DNA of 50,446 bases, taken from a bacterium UBP2_UBA5202. GTDB taxonomy: Bacteria; Edwardsbacteria; AC1; EtOH8. Every line of letters begins with the position of its first letter. Positions within the stretch are counted from its first letter, which is position 1. The notes under the pieces are model-generated. The model had not been told where the DNA came from. It ran no database searches and was given only the letters and a program-made list of their open reading frames with translations. The translations under genes and the position numbers were made by a program. Location: assembly GCA_002412795.1 (NCBI GenBank), contig DHVS01000012.1:1-50446 (forward strand), in the 5' to 3' direction. Shown here in pieces: positions 1 to 8,315 of the stretch.

Positions 1-70
1 CGGTCTCTGCCGCAGGGTTCTTAATAAAATTAACATTTTATAACCGGTTTAAATAAATAATAAAACGATA

Positions 71-99
71 TTTTGTAATTTAATGCATGGCAATATAAT
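71..99 (+). promoter_or_regulatory. possible promoter of the gingipain-type gene
   Basis: TTTTGT (71-76), a 17-base spacer and TATAAT (94-99) lie about 110 bases before the ATG in an AT-rich stretch. The -10 matches consensus but the -35 is weak, so this is tentative. Nothing else was recognised in bases 1-207. Confidence 0.25.
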
Positions 100-207
100 A
101 CACTGACATAAGTCTCATCAGCAATAACATATTTGGCATAATAATTGCATAAGTAATTATCATAACTTAAATTACAAACTTTAATCAAATAAAAAGGGAT
201 TACCACG

Positions 208-3099
208 ATGAAAAGACAGTTAGTGGCATTATTTCTACTTGTGCTTCTGGCCGGTCAAATAATGGCCGCAGAAACAGTGGTGTTCAAGGATCCCTGGTCC
301 AAGCCGGGAGTTAACATCAACAATGCCGGCAAGAGCGGGTTGGAGCTCACCTTTTCGGTGGGAACCTACATGCTGGAAGACAAATTAGTGGACGGCAAAT
401 CCGCCAAGGCCATTAAAATGGCGGGCTGCGTCCTGCCGATCGGGGCCGGTTACCCCGACCTGCCGGTGGTCAGCAATTATGTGGCGGTGCCCAACGGGGC
501 CACCCCCAAGATCACCGTTCTCTCGTACCGCGAGGAAAAATACCAGAACATAGAGATCGCTCCGGGAATCGAGATCCCCACCGAGCAGGCCAAGGAAATC
601 AAGCCGCTGGCCAAGAACGCCGGTATTTATTCCAAAAACGAATTCTTCCCCAGCGATTTCGTCATTCACTCCGAGGTCCAGAAGATGAGGGGGGTGGACG
701 TCTTCATCCTTTCCTTCGCCCCATTCCGCTACAACCCGGTCACCAAAGAGCTGGTGGTCCGGCGGGACATGAAGGTCGGCGTCACCTTCGAGGGCGGCAA
801 GGGCGAGTTCGGCGACGACCTTTACCGGCACCCGCTGTTCGAGCGGATACTTCAGCAGAACATCATCAACTACAGCTCGCTGGAGCCCACCAGGTATTCC
901 GAGATCCACGAGCAAATTGCCATGACCGACCCGGCCAAGGAGACCGGACAGTTCGAATACATCATCATAGTCCCCAATGACGCAGTGTTCATCGCCTGGG
1001 CCGAGACGTTAAAACTCTTCCGCAAAAAGCAGGGCATCAAGACCGGCATCTTCACCACCCTGGAAACGACCAATAACCCGGATTCACTGGAGATGTTCAT
1101 CGACAACGCCTACAACAACTGGACCATCAAGCCGCTGGCGGTTTTGATGATGTCCGACCTGGCAACCTCCACCAAGGCCTACGGCCTGACCTCTTCCAAG
1201 CTGATGCTGCATCCCTCGTCCTATCCCCAGTACGTCTCGGACAACGTCTTTGCCGACCTGAACATCACCAACGCCGCCTCCACCTGGAGCAACGGCGGGG
1301 CCCCGGAGCTGGTGTTCGCCCGGATGCCGGCCCAGACCGTGACCCACTGCTCCACCATGGTCCGAAAGATAATCCGCTACGAAACCTCGCCGCCCAACAG
1401 CGCCACCTTCTACAATCTGCCCCTATCGGCGGCCGGCTGGCAGGACGAGCGCTGGTTCGGGATGTGTTCCGAGATCGTCCGCGGCTTCTTAAAGAATAAA
1501 TTAGGCAAGACCACTCAGCAGCAGTATGCCCTGGTTGACGCCAGCGGCCCGGTGGGCGGCGACCCCTGGTCCACCACCGATCCCAGCGCCCTGGTGGCGG
1601 CCTACGGCACGGCCGGGGAGGGCTACATTGCCAACACCGTGCCCTCCGGAATGTCTTGGAATACCGGCACCGGGGCCGGGGTGGTGACGGCCATCAATAA
1701 CGGCACATTCATGATAATGCACCGGGACCACGGCGCCTATACCGGATGGGGGGAGCCGGCCTTCACCAATACCAACATCCCCAGCCTGACCAACACCAAC
1801 CACCCCTTCGTTTTTTCCATGAACTGCCAGACCGGGGCCTTCCAGAACAACACTACCACCGGGGGAACGTTTTCCGAGCAGTTCCACCGCAGCCGATACG
1901 GGGCTTTGGGGGTGATGGCCGCCACCGAGGTCTCCTACTCCTTCGTCAACGACGCACTGATCATGGGGATCATGGACGGGATGTGGCCCAACTTTAACAC
2001 CAGCAACAACTGGGACGTGCCCAACGCCGGCGCCGGCCAGACCTACGACCGCTACACCGAGGATCTGCGGCCGGCCTTCGCCATGGTCTCCGGCAAGTGG
2101 CATCTGATGACCCAGACCTACACCGACTTTGCCATTCCGGCCGACTACAAGGAGTTCACCTGCCACCTTTTCCACGTCTTCGGCGACCCCTTCATGACCT
2201 TCTGCTCCCAGCTGCCCGACACCTTTGCCCTGACCTACAGCGCCACGATCGGCACCGGCTCCCAGACCTTCAACGTCAACGTCAAGAAAAAGGGCACTTC
2301 CACCAATGTCCAGGGAGCGTTGGTGGGTCTGTACATGTACGTGGCTGCCAAGGACGGGGCCAAGGCCACCGACATCTGCACTTCCAAGCTGACCGACGCC
2401 AGCGGAAACGCCTCCTTCACCATCAATCCCGCCAATGCCGGCCTGCTGACGGTGACCGCTACCAAGTCCAATTATGTCAGGGGCAATTTCAGCTCCACAG
2501 TCTCAATGCTGTCGGTGGAGCTGACAGGTTTCAACGCCTTTACTTCCGGCCAGGGCGTCACCCTGAACTGGCAGACGGCCAGCGAGCATAATTGCCTGAG
2601 TTGGAAAATCGAGCGCTCAACCGGCCCGGACGGATGTTTCCAAAGCATAGGGCAGGTGGCCGGCCACGGCACCACCAGCAGCCCCAGCAGTTATGAATTC
2701 AATGATGACTCCGGGCTGAGCGAAGGGGTGTATTATTACCGGCTGGTGGAGGTTGACCTGTCAGGCAGCAAGACCATTTTCGGGCCGGTCCAGGCCAGCT
2801 ACCAGGGCTCCGCCCTCCCCAGGGAATACCGGCTGGGGCAAAGCTATCCCAACCCCGCCACCAGGGGCGTCACCATAGGTTATTCGCTGAAGGCTCCCGG
2901 CCACAACACCCTTAAGATCTACAACGTGGCGGGGCAGGAAGTGAAGACCCTGGTGAACGGCGCCCAGCAGGCCGGAGCATACTTTGTGCCCTGGGACGGC
3001 CGGGACAACCAGGGGCAGGCCGCTGCCAACGGCGTCTACATTTACAAGCTGATCTCGGGCGACTTCACCGACGCCAAAAAGATGACGGTGCTTAAATAA
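208..3099 (+). CDS. gingipain-type C25 cysteine protease with C-terminal sorting domain
   Basis: Exported cysteine endopeptidase of family C25 (963 aa). The ATG follows AAGGGA at about 8 bases. Residues 1-20 are a signal peptide. About 25-240 resemble a gingipain propeptide, and about 250-690 the caspase-like catalytic domain, with the His-Cys dyad visible as HRDHG (H508) and MNCQTG (C540). A fibronectin-III-like module (about 770-870) precedes an FlgD-Ig-like C-terminal domain (about 875-963) with YPNP, IYNVAGQEV and WDGRDNQG motifs and a final KMTVLK. In type IX secretion such domains carry cargo across the outer membrane. The gene stands alone before a terminator. Unlike the C25 protein at 25396, it is not next to a porV-like gene, so it is read as cargo and not as the sortase. 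Substrate is unknown. Confidence 0.85.
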   Translation: MKRQLVALFLLVLLAGQIMAAETVVFKDPWSKPGVNINNAGKSGLELTFSVGTYMLEDKLVDGKSAKAIKMAGCVLPIGAGYPDLPVVSNYVAVPNGATPKITVLSYREEKYQNIEIAPGIEIPTEQAKEIKPLAKNAGIYSKNEFFPSDFVIHSEVQKMRGVDVFILSFAPFRYNPVTKELVVRRDMKVGVTFEGGKGEFGDDLYRHPLFERILQQNIINYSSLEPTRYSEIHEQIAMTDPAKETGQFEYIIIVPNDAVFIAWAETLKLFRKKQGIKTGIFTTLETTNNPDSLEMFIDNAYNNWTIKPLAVLMMSDLATSTKAYGLTSSKLMLHPSSYPQYVSDNVFADLNITNAASTWSNGGAPELVFARMPAQTVTHCSTMVRKIIRYETSPPNSATFYNLPLSAAGWQDERWFGMCSEIVRGFLKNKLGKTTQQQYALVDASGPVGGDPWSTTDPSALVAAYGTAGEGYIANTVPSGMSWNTGTGAGVVTAINNGTFMIMHRDHGAYTGWGEPAFTNTNIPSLTNTNHPFVFSMNCQTGAFQNNTTTGGTFSEQFHRSRYGALGVMAATEVSYSFVNDALIMGIMDGMWPNFNTSNNWDVPNAGAGQTYDRYTEDLRPAFAMVSGKWHLMTQTYTDFAIPADYKEFTCHLFHVFGDPFMTFCSQLPDTFALTYSATIGTGSQTFNVNVKKKGTSTNVQGALVGLYMYVAAKDGAKATDICTSKLTDASGNASFTINPANAGLLTVTATKSNYVRGNFSSTVSMLSVELTGFNAFTSGQGVTLNWQTASEHNCLSWKIERSTGPDGCFQSIGQVAGHGTTSSPSSYEFNDDSGLSEGVYYYRLVEVDLSGSKTIFGPVQASYQGSALPREYRLGQSYPNPATRGVTIGYSLKAPGHNTLKIYNVAGQEVKTLVNGAQQAGAYFVPWDGRDNQGQAAANGVYIYKLISGDFTDAKKMTVLK

Positions 3100-3124
3100 A
3101 AGCATCCGATCGGCATTGTGACTT

Positions 3125-3158
3125 AAAAAGACGTTTTCTTTTTTGAAAACGTCTTTTT
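3125..3158 (+). terminator. rho-independent terminator after the C25 protease
   Basis: A 14-bp perfect stem (AAAAAGACGTTTTC, 3125-3138, with its complement at 3145-3158) has a six-T loop and ends in a T tract. The A/T ends of the stem could make it work in both directions. Confidence 0.85.
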
Positions 3159-3232
3159 AAATGCCGCAAAAACTGGTATAATAAAAGTCATTGATCAGGA
3201 ACCTGACATCGCGGAATACAGAAGGATAGAAA

Positions 3233-5296
3233 ATGGGGAACAACTGGAAATGGGCGTTGGTCTTTGGCTCGATCGCCGTAATGGTCACCGGTCTTTCCCT
3301 GACCCCGGTGTCCGATCCCGATATCTGGATAATGCTGGCCACCGGGCGGCAGATCATGGAAACCGGCCGGATCCCCGTTGCCGACACTTGGAGCCACACC
3401 GCCTTGGGCCGGCCCTGGGTGATGCACGAGTGGCTGTCCAGCCTGTTTTTATTCGGGCTGTATAAGCTCGGCGGTTTTCCGGGGATCATAATCGTCAAGG
3501 TATTACTGTTGAATCTTTTATTTGCCGCCGGGATAATAATGGCCCGGGGCAGGGGTCTTAACCCTCTGGCGGCGCTGCTGGTTTCCGCCCTGGCCGTGAT
3601 GGCCGCCCGGATAGGTTTTTCCGAGAGGATCCAGATCATTACTTTTCTAGGCCTTGCGGGGGAAATGTTTTTGATAGACCGGCTGGAGCGGGGCCGCGTG
3701 TCCTCCAAAGTCTTTCTGATGATCACCGGGCTGGGGTTTGCCCTGTGGGCCAACCTGCACCTGGGGCTGATGGCGGGTTTGCTGGTCCTGGCTGCCTACT
3801 GCCTGGACAGGTTTGTTTGGGGCTTAAGGAAAAGGGAGTGGAAATCTTTTATAACTGCGTCTGCCGGGCTGGGCCTGGCGCTGGCGGCGACGCTGATCAA
3901 TCCCTACGGGTTCGGACTGCTGAAGCCGTTCGTTACTTTCTATTCTGACCCCCGGCTGATGGCCTTTGACGAACTGGTCTTTAAAAGCATCCATGAGTAC
4001 ACCTCAATTTTCTCCCCTTCAATCATAAATGATCCTTCGGTCAGGTGGGGGATAGCCTGGCTGGCTTTTTCGGCCCTGGGGATGATTTTAAACCGGCGGA
4101 ACTTCAGGCTGTTTCACCTGCTGCAGTGGGCGGCCTTCTTTTACTTTGCCTTTTACGCCGTCCGGTATCTGCCGGTATTTGTTGCGGCCACCATGGGCTT
4201 CACCCTTGTCAACTGGAATGAAGTCTTCTCCTTGTTGCCGGGCCTGAAACTGAAATCTTCAAGTTTCAAATACCTGAGAGAGGCTGTTTTTGTGCTGTGC
4301 TGCCTGTTAGTCACGGCAGGCGGCGTATATTCATTTTCCCGGTCAAATGCCCACGGTCAGCTGCTGGGTTTAAAGAAGGACGCTTTTCCGGTCCGGGGAG
4401 TGGAATTCGTAAAAGCCAATTTCAGCGGCTTAAAAATCCTCAACGATTTCTATGACGGCGGTTATCTGCTGTGGCACCGGATCCCGACCTTCATCGACGG
4501 AAGGCTGGCGCCGTTTCAGGATGTCCTGCCGGACTATTTAAGCATCATCAAAGGCGATTCCCTATTGCTGAAAAAATACGGGGTGGAACTGGCCCTGCTC
4601 CGGTACCCCCGCAGCGGAAAGTCCCAAAGCGGCAGGCTACACCGGTATCTTTCCGCCAGCCCGGAATGGGCCCTGGTTTACTGGGACGATGTCTGCCTGG
4701 TATTTGTCAAAAGGGAGGCGGCCGGCCGGGAAACCATCGCCGCCAACGAATACCGGCACCTGAACCCGCTGTTTCCGGACGAAACAGTTCCCCTGCCTGA
4801 TTTTCTGGGGGAGCTGGAAAGAAAATACCGGGAGGATTCCACTTCCATGACCCTGTACCTGGCGGCCTTCAATTATTTTTACCGCCGGGACATCAACACG
4901 GCCGAGCAGTTCGTCCGGCAGGGCCTGGCCCTTTACCAAGGGGATGCCAGCCTGCACAACAATCTGGGAAATGTCCATCTGACCAAAGGCGACCGGAACC
5001 GGGCCATTGCAGAATATTCCAGGGCAATCAAGCTGGACCGGAACTTCAGCGAGCCTTACTGCAACCTGGGCTACATATATGAGCGGGAAGGCGACCATCA
5101 AAAGGCGGAGAAGTATTATCAAAAGGTATTGGCGGAGATCGACCCCCTGAACGTGTGGGCCTACAACAGGATGGGATTGATGCTGGCCGGCCGGGGGGAG
5201 TATGAAAGGGCCAGGGAGTATCTGCAAAAAGGCGCCAACATCGATCCAAATTCGGAAGCCGCCTGGAACCTAAGACAGTTAAAACAGACAAACTGA
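3233..5296 (+). CDS. polytopic membrane GT-C-like protein with C-terminal TPR repeats
   Basis: 687-aa inner-membrane protein. It opens with a transmembrane helix followed by SDPDIW and a conserved-looking loop containing TGRIPVADTWSHT and MHEWL. This pattern recalls dolichyl-phosphate-mannose/GT39-like (GT-C fold) membrane proteins, where acidic residues in the first periplasmic loop are catalytic. About ten hydrophobic segments extend to roughly residue 375, followed by a soluble part. Three TPR units (about 560-680; NNLGNVHLTKGD, NLGYIYEREGD, NRMGLMLAGRGE) close the protein. A glycan or lipid-sugar transfer role is inferred only. TATAAT at 3177-3182 just after the upstream terminator may be its -10. 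It could instead be a non-catalytic envelope scaffold. Confidence 0.6.
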   Translation: MGNNWKWALVFGSIAVMVTGLSLTPVSDPDIWIMLATGRQIMETGRIPVADTWSHTALGRPWVMHEWLSSLFLFGLYKLGGFPGIIIVKVLLLNLLFAAGIIMARGRGLNPLAALLVSALAVMAARIGFSERIQIITFLGLAGEMFLIDRLERGRVSSKVFLMITGLGFALWANLHLGLMAGLLVLAAYCLDRFVWGLRKREWKSFITASAGLGLALAATLINPYGFGLLKPFVTFYSDPRLMAFDELVFKSIHEYTSIFSPSIINDPSVRWGIAWLAFSALGMILNRRNFRLFHLLQWAAFFYFAFYAVRYLPVFVAATMGFTLVNWNEVFSLLPGLKLKSSSFKYLREAVFVLCCLLVTAGGVYSFSRSNAHGQLLGLKKDAFPVRGVEFVKANFSGLKILNDFYDGGYLLWHRIPTFIDGRLAPFQDVLPDYLSIIKGDSLLLKKYGVELALLRYPRSGKSQSGRLHRYLSASPEWALVYWDDVCLVFVKREAAGRETIAANEYRHLNPLFPDETVPLPDFLGELERKYREDSTSMTLYLAAFNYFYRRDINTAEQFVRQGLALYQGDASLHNNLGNVHLTKGDRNRAIAEYSRAIKLDRNFSEPYCNLGYIYEREGDHQKAEKYYQKVLAEIDPLNVWAYNRMGLMLAGRGEYERAREYLQKGANIDPNSEAAWNLRQLKQTN

Positions 5297-5519
5297 ACCC
5301 AAATATTAACCAGGTCACTTAATATGAAGCATAGCGCTCCAAGAGAAACGAAGTTATTTTATAAGGAAGCTCTGCCTTCGCTGCGGCTGCGGCGGACAAG
5401 CAGGAAAGAAGGAATCAATCAGGGTTCCCACAGGTTAGTATTCATGGCTTCATGGATTCCTAATAAAAATTGGTACTTATTTATTGACCCCATTAATAAC
5501 ATACAATAACAGGGGGCGC

Positions 5520-8141
5520 ATGAATTCGTTTTCCAAACTGATCCTGGCGATGATCATTGTTGCCGTCTCCTTTTCCACCGGCCGGGGGCAGGAGGACACG
5601 GAACCAAAAATGCTGATAAGGGTGGACATCTCCAACCCCGCCGTCCTGAAGGCAATCTCCCAGTTGCCCCAGGGGCTGGACGTGGCGGCCTGCCGGCCCG
5701 GCGAGTACCTGGACATCGTCATCAAACCCTCCCAGCTAAGCATTTTTACCGGGAACGGCATATCCTACCGGGTGCTGATGGCCAACCCATGGGACCTGCC
5801 CAAGGATGTTCCCTCCAAGGCAGCCTACCATACTTACGACGGAATCAGAGCCGAACTGAAGCAGATAGCGCTGGATCACCCAACCATCACCAAGCTGGAC
5901 ACCGTGGCGGTGGCCGCCCAGGGCGGCAAGGTCTGGTGCCTTAAGATCTCCAGCAATCCCACGGTGGACGACAACTCCCGCCAGGGCATTTTAGTCATGG
6001 GCCTGCACCATGCCCGGGAGTGGATGACCCCGGAGATCTGCCTGTACATCGCCAACTATCTGACCAACAACTATAACGCGGCGGGCACCGATTCCGTCTC
6101 CACCCTGGTCAAGACCAAAGAGGTCTACATTGTGCCGCTGGTGAACCCCGACGGGTTCATATTTGACAACGGAGGCACCTACGGGGCCGGTCTGCTGTGG
6201 CGCAAGAACCGCCGGGTGAACAGCCCCACCGTTTTCGGCTCCGACCTCAACCGGGGCTACGACGGCTCGGTGGACGGGGACATCCGGGGGGCCTGGGGCG
6301 GTTCGGTCAACGCCTATACCAGCCCCGATTCCAGCAACGATGTTTTCTACGGGGTCGCCCCCAGCGGCGAGCCGGAACAGCAGGCCATGATGAAGATAGT
6401 CAAGGACCACAACATCGTTTTGTCCATTTCCTACCACACCTACAGCGAACTGGTGCTGTGGCCCCTGGGCTATGTGGACTCCACCGTCAAGCGGGCGCCG
6501 GACAGCCTGGAGCTGCGGTACTTCGGCCAGCAGTCGGCCGCCCGCACCAAAAAATACCGCAGTACATCGGGCTACACCCCCCAGCAGTCCTCGGCTCTCT
6601 ATCCCACCACCGGCGACTCCGACGGCTGGATCTACGGCTACGGCCTGACCCAGCTGGGCCGGGTGATATTTCCCTACTGCGTGGAGGCGGACACCGCCTT
6701 TTATACCCCTGCGTCTCATATTGACTCGGTCTGCCCCCAGACCTTAAAGGGCTTTATGTACCTGGCCATGCGCACCGACAGCATCGTCACCACCACCTCG
6801 CCGCCGCCGGTGCTGCCGCCTCCGCTTACCGGGGTGACATTCCCCACCGTCAGCACCGATTACCGCTTAAGCTGGAACCTGCCCAACCCGGCCTCCAACC
6901 CCACCGCCTATGAACTGCAGGAACTGTCGGGCCCGGTCCGTGACAGCTCCACCGCCGCCACCGTCACCGACGCCAAGATCGCCCTGTCCGCTTTTGCCCG
7001 TAGCACAACCAGGGGCTATCAGGGCGGTAACAGCTATTACAGCGGGACCGGACCCTACCGCCTGGCCAGCATTACCACCAATAATCCTTATCTGGTGGCC
7101 GGTTCCACCGATTCGTTCCGGTTCTACAGCTATCAGGGCCTGACTAGCTTCGACCGAGTGTGGGTGGAATCATCGTATGACGGAAGACAATGGAAACTGT
7201 TGGGAAAACTTTTTGGCAATACCGGTACCGCCTGGAACCGCAGGGCTTACAGCATTGGAGCTGATTCCGGCAAGTCGCTGTTTTTCCGTATCCGCTACGC
7301 GGGCGACGGAACCACCTCCGGAGACGGCGGAATCTATATTGACAATATCATTCCCGCGGCGTCTTTTACCACTACCACCACGGTCTCCAATACCATCACC
7401 GCCAGCAATTACCTGGTCACCGGCAAGACCGCCGGCTCCACCTATTACTACCGGGTGCGGGGCTACAACGCCAAGCGGGGCTGGGGCGACTGGGACCAGC
7501 TGTACAAGGTCAACGTAGTGATGGGGCCGCTGGCGGTGGAGCTCTCAAATTTTACCGCCCAGGCTTCAGGCAGCGGGGTGGAAGTCACCTGGCTGACCCA
7601 AAGCGAGAACGACTGCTACCAGTGGGTGGTGGAAAGGTCGGCCCAGCCGGAGGCCGGATACATTGAAATAGCCCGGCAAAGCGGGCAGGGGACCACAGCC
7701 GGTTCCTGCCAGTACAAATATTTTGACGCCAACCCGCCGGCCTTGGGCCAGATTTACTACCGGCTGCTGGAACTGGACAGCAAGGGCAACCAGACGGTCT
7801 ACGGCCCGGTCTGCGCGACCGGCAGGTCAGGATTACCAATTACCAATTACGAATTCAAAATGTTTCAGAACGTACCCAATCCCTTTAAACGATCAACCAC
7901 GATCAATTATCAATTGGCACAGCCGGGGATGGTCAGTCTAAAAATTTACAACATTGCCGGGCAGGTGGTGCGGGACCTCACCCCCGGCCCCTCTCCAAAT
8001 GAATTTGGAGAGGGAAGGGCGGGGTCGGTAACCTGGGACGGCCGGGACGACCAGGGCCGCCTGGCCGGCAACGGGGTATACCTGTACCGCCTGAATTCAG
8101 GGGGGCTTTCGGCGACCAAAAAACTGATTGTGCTGAGATAG
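5520..8141 (+). CDS. secreted M14 zinc carboxypeptidase with C-terminal sorting domain
   Basis: Exported metallocarboxypeptidase resembling carboxypeptidase T (873 aa). The ATG at 5520 is preferred because AGGGGG sits just upstream and a signal peptide (MNSFSKLILAMIIVAVSFS) starts there; an in-frame ATG at 5484 would add 12 residues without a ribosome site. Zinc ligands are the HARE motif (H164, E167) and H306 in SYHTYSE; the general base is E389 in CVEAD; substrate-binding NPDGF and DLNRGYDG are present. Beta-sandwich and fibronectin-III-like modules follow, then an FlgD-Ig-like C-terminal domain ending KKLIVLR. That domain contains a foreign TPGPSPNEFGEGRAGS segment encoded by a palindromic repeat, and a LPITNYEF linker derived from a short tandem repeat. 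It is probably type IX cargo. Confidence 0.87.
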   Translation: MNSFSKLILAMIIVAVSFSTGRGQEDTEPKMLIRVDISNPAVLKAISQLPQGLDVAACRPGEYLDIVIKPSQLSIFTGNGISYRVLMANPWDLPKDVPSKAAYHTYDGIRAELKQIALDHPTITKLDTVAVAAQGGKVWCLKISSNPTVDDNSRQGILVMGLHHAREWMTPEICLYIANYLTNNYNAAGTDSVSTLVKTKEVYIVPLVNPDGFIFDNGGTYGAGLLWRKNRRVNSPTVFGSDLNRGYDGSVDGDIRGAWGGSVNAYTSPDSSNDVFYGVAPSGEPEQQAMMKIVKDHNIVLSISYHTYSELVLWPLGYVDSTVKRAPDSLELRYFGQQSAARTKKYRSTSGYTPQQSSALYPTTGDSDGWIYGYGLTQLGRVIFPYCVEADTAFYTPASHIDSVCPQTLKGFMYLAMRTDSIVTTTSPPPVLPPPLTGVTFPTVSTDYRLSWNLPNPASNPTAYELQELSGPVRDSSTAATVTDAKIALSAFARSTTRGYQGGNSYYSGTGPYRLASITTNNPYLVAGSTDSFRFYSYQGLTSFDRVWVESSYDGRQWKLLGKLFGNTGTAWNRRAYSIGADSGKSLFFRIRYAGDGTTSGDGGIYIDNIIPAASFTTTTTVSNTITASNYLVTGKTAGSTYYYRVRGYNAKRGWGDWDQLYKVNVVMGPLAVELSNFTAQASGSGVEVTWLTQSENDCYQWVVERSAQPEAGYIEIARQSGQGTTAGSCQYKYFDANPPALGQIYYRLLELDSKGNQTVYGPVCATGRSGLPITNYEFKMFQNVPNPFKRSTTINYQLAQPGMVSLKIYNIAGQVVRDLTPGPSPNEFGEGRAGSVTWDGRDDQGRLAGNGVYLYRLNSGGLSATKKLIVLR
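7832..7854 (+). repeat. short tandem ATTACCA-type repeat in the linker before the C-terminal domain
   Basis: ATTACCAATTACCAATTACG is an imperfect 7-base repeat, translated as part of LPITNYEF. Related GATTACCAAT sequence occurs in the non-coding DNA at about 18978. It appears to be a dispersed microsatellite-like element tolerated in a flexible linker. Confidence 0.5.
7977..8029 (+). repeat. palindromic dispersed element translated within the sorting domain
   Basis: CCTCTCCAAAT (7990-8000) pairs perfectly with ATTTGGAGAGG (8003-8013), flanked by CACCCCCGGCCC and GGGAAGGGCGGGG. The related non-coding copy at 44436-44472 has the same CCCC..CCCTTCCC/GGGAAGGGG layout. The reading frame stays open, giving TPGPSPNEFGEGRAGS in place of the roughly 11-residue loop seen in sister C-terminal domains. 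Confidence 0.75.
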
Positions 8142-8229
8142 TTCGGGAACCAAAAGGCCCGGAAAGTAATCTAAGTGTCTTTTAGGGCAGGGGCCGGCAA
8201 TTAATGTCCAAAATATGGCAAAAAAAACC

Positions 8230-8258
8230 TTGACAAACCGGGGCTAATCCATTACAAT
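8230..8258 (+). promoter_or_regulatory. sigma70-type promoter for the 8316-13404 gene pair
   Basis: TTGACA (8230-8235), a 17-base spacer and TACAAT (8253-8258) lie about 50 bases before the gene. The -35 is perfect and the -10 differs by one base. No terminator is visible before 11023, so the next gene probably shares it. Confidence 0.75.
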
Positions 8259-8315
8259 AAAAGCCTATAACCCTGAAAAAGAGAACATAAAATAAATTTA
8301 AGGGAGGTTTTAGTC

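Noticed and set aside
5324..5509. Small 61-residue open frame between the GT-C/TPR gene and the carboxypeptidase
   Set aside because: No ribosome site, low-complexity residues and repeat-like DNA (CTGCGGCTGCGGCGG); it overlaps the region just before the carboxypeptidase start.
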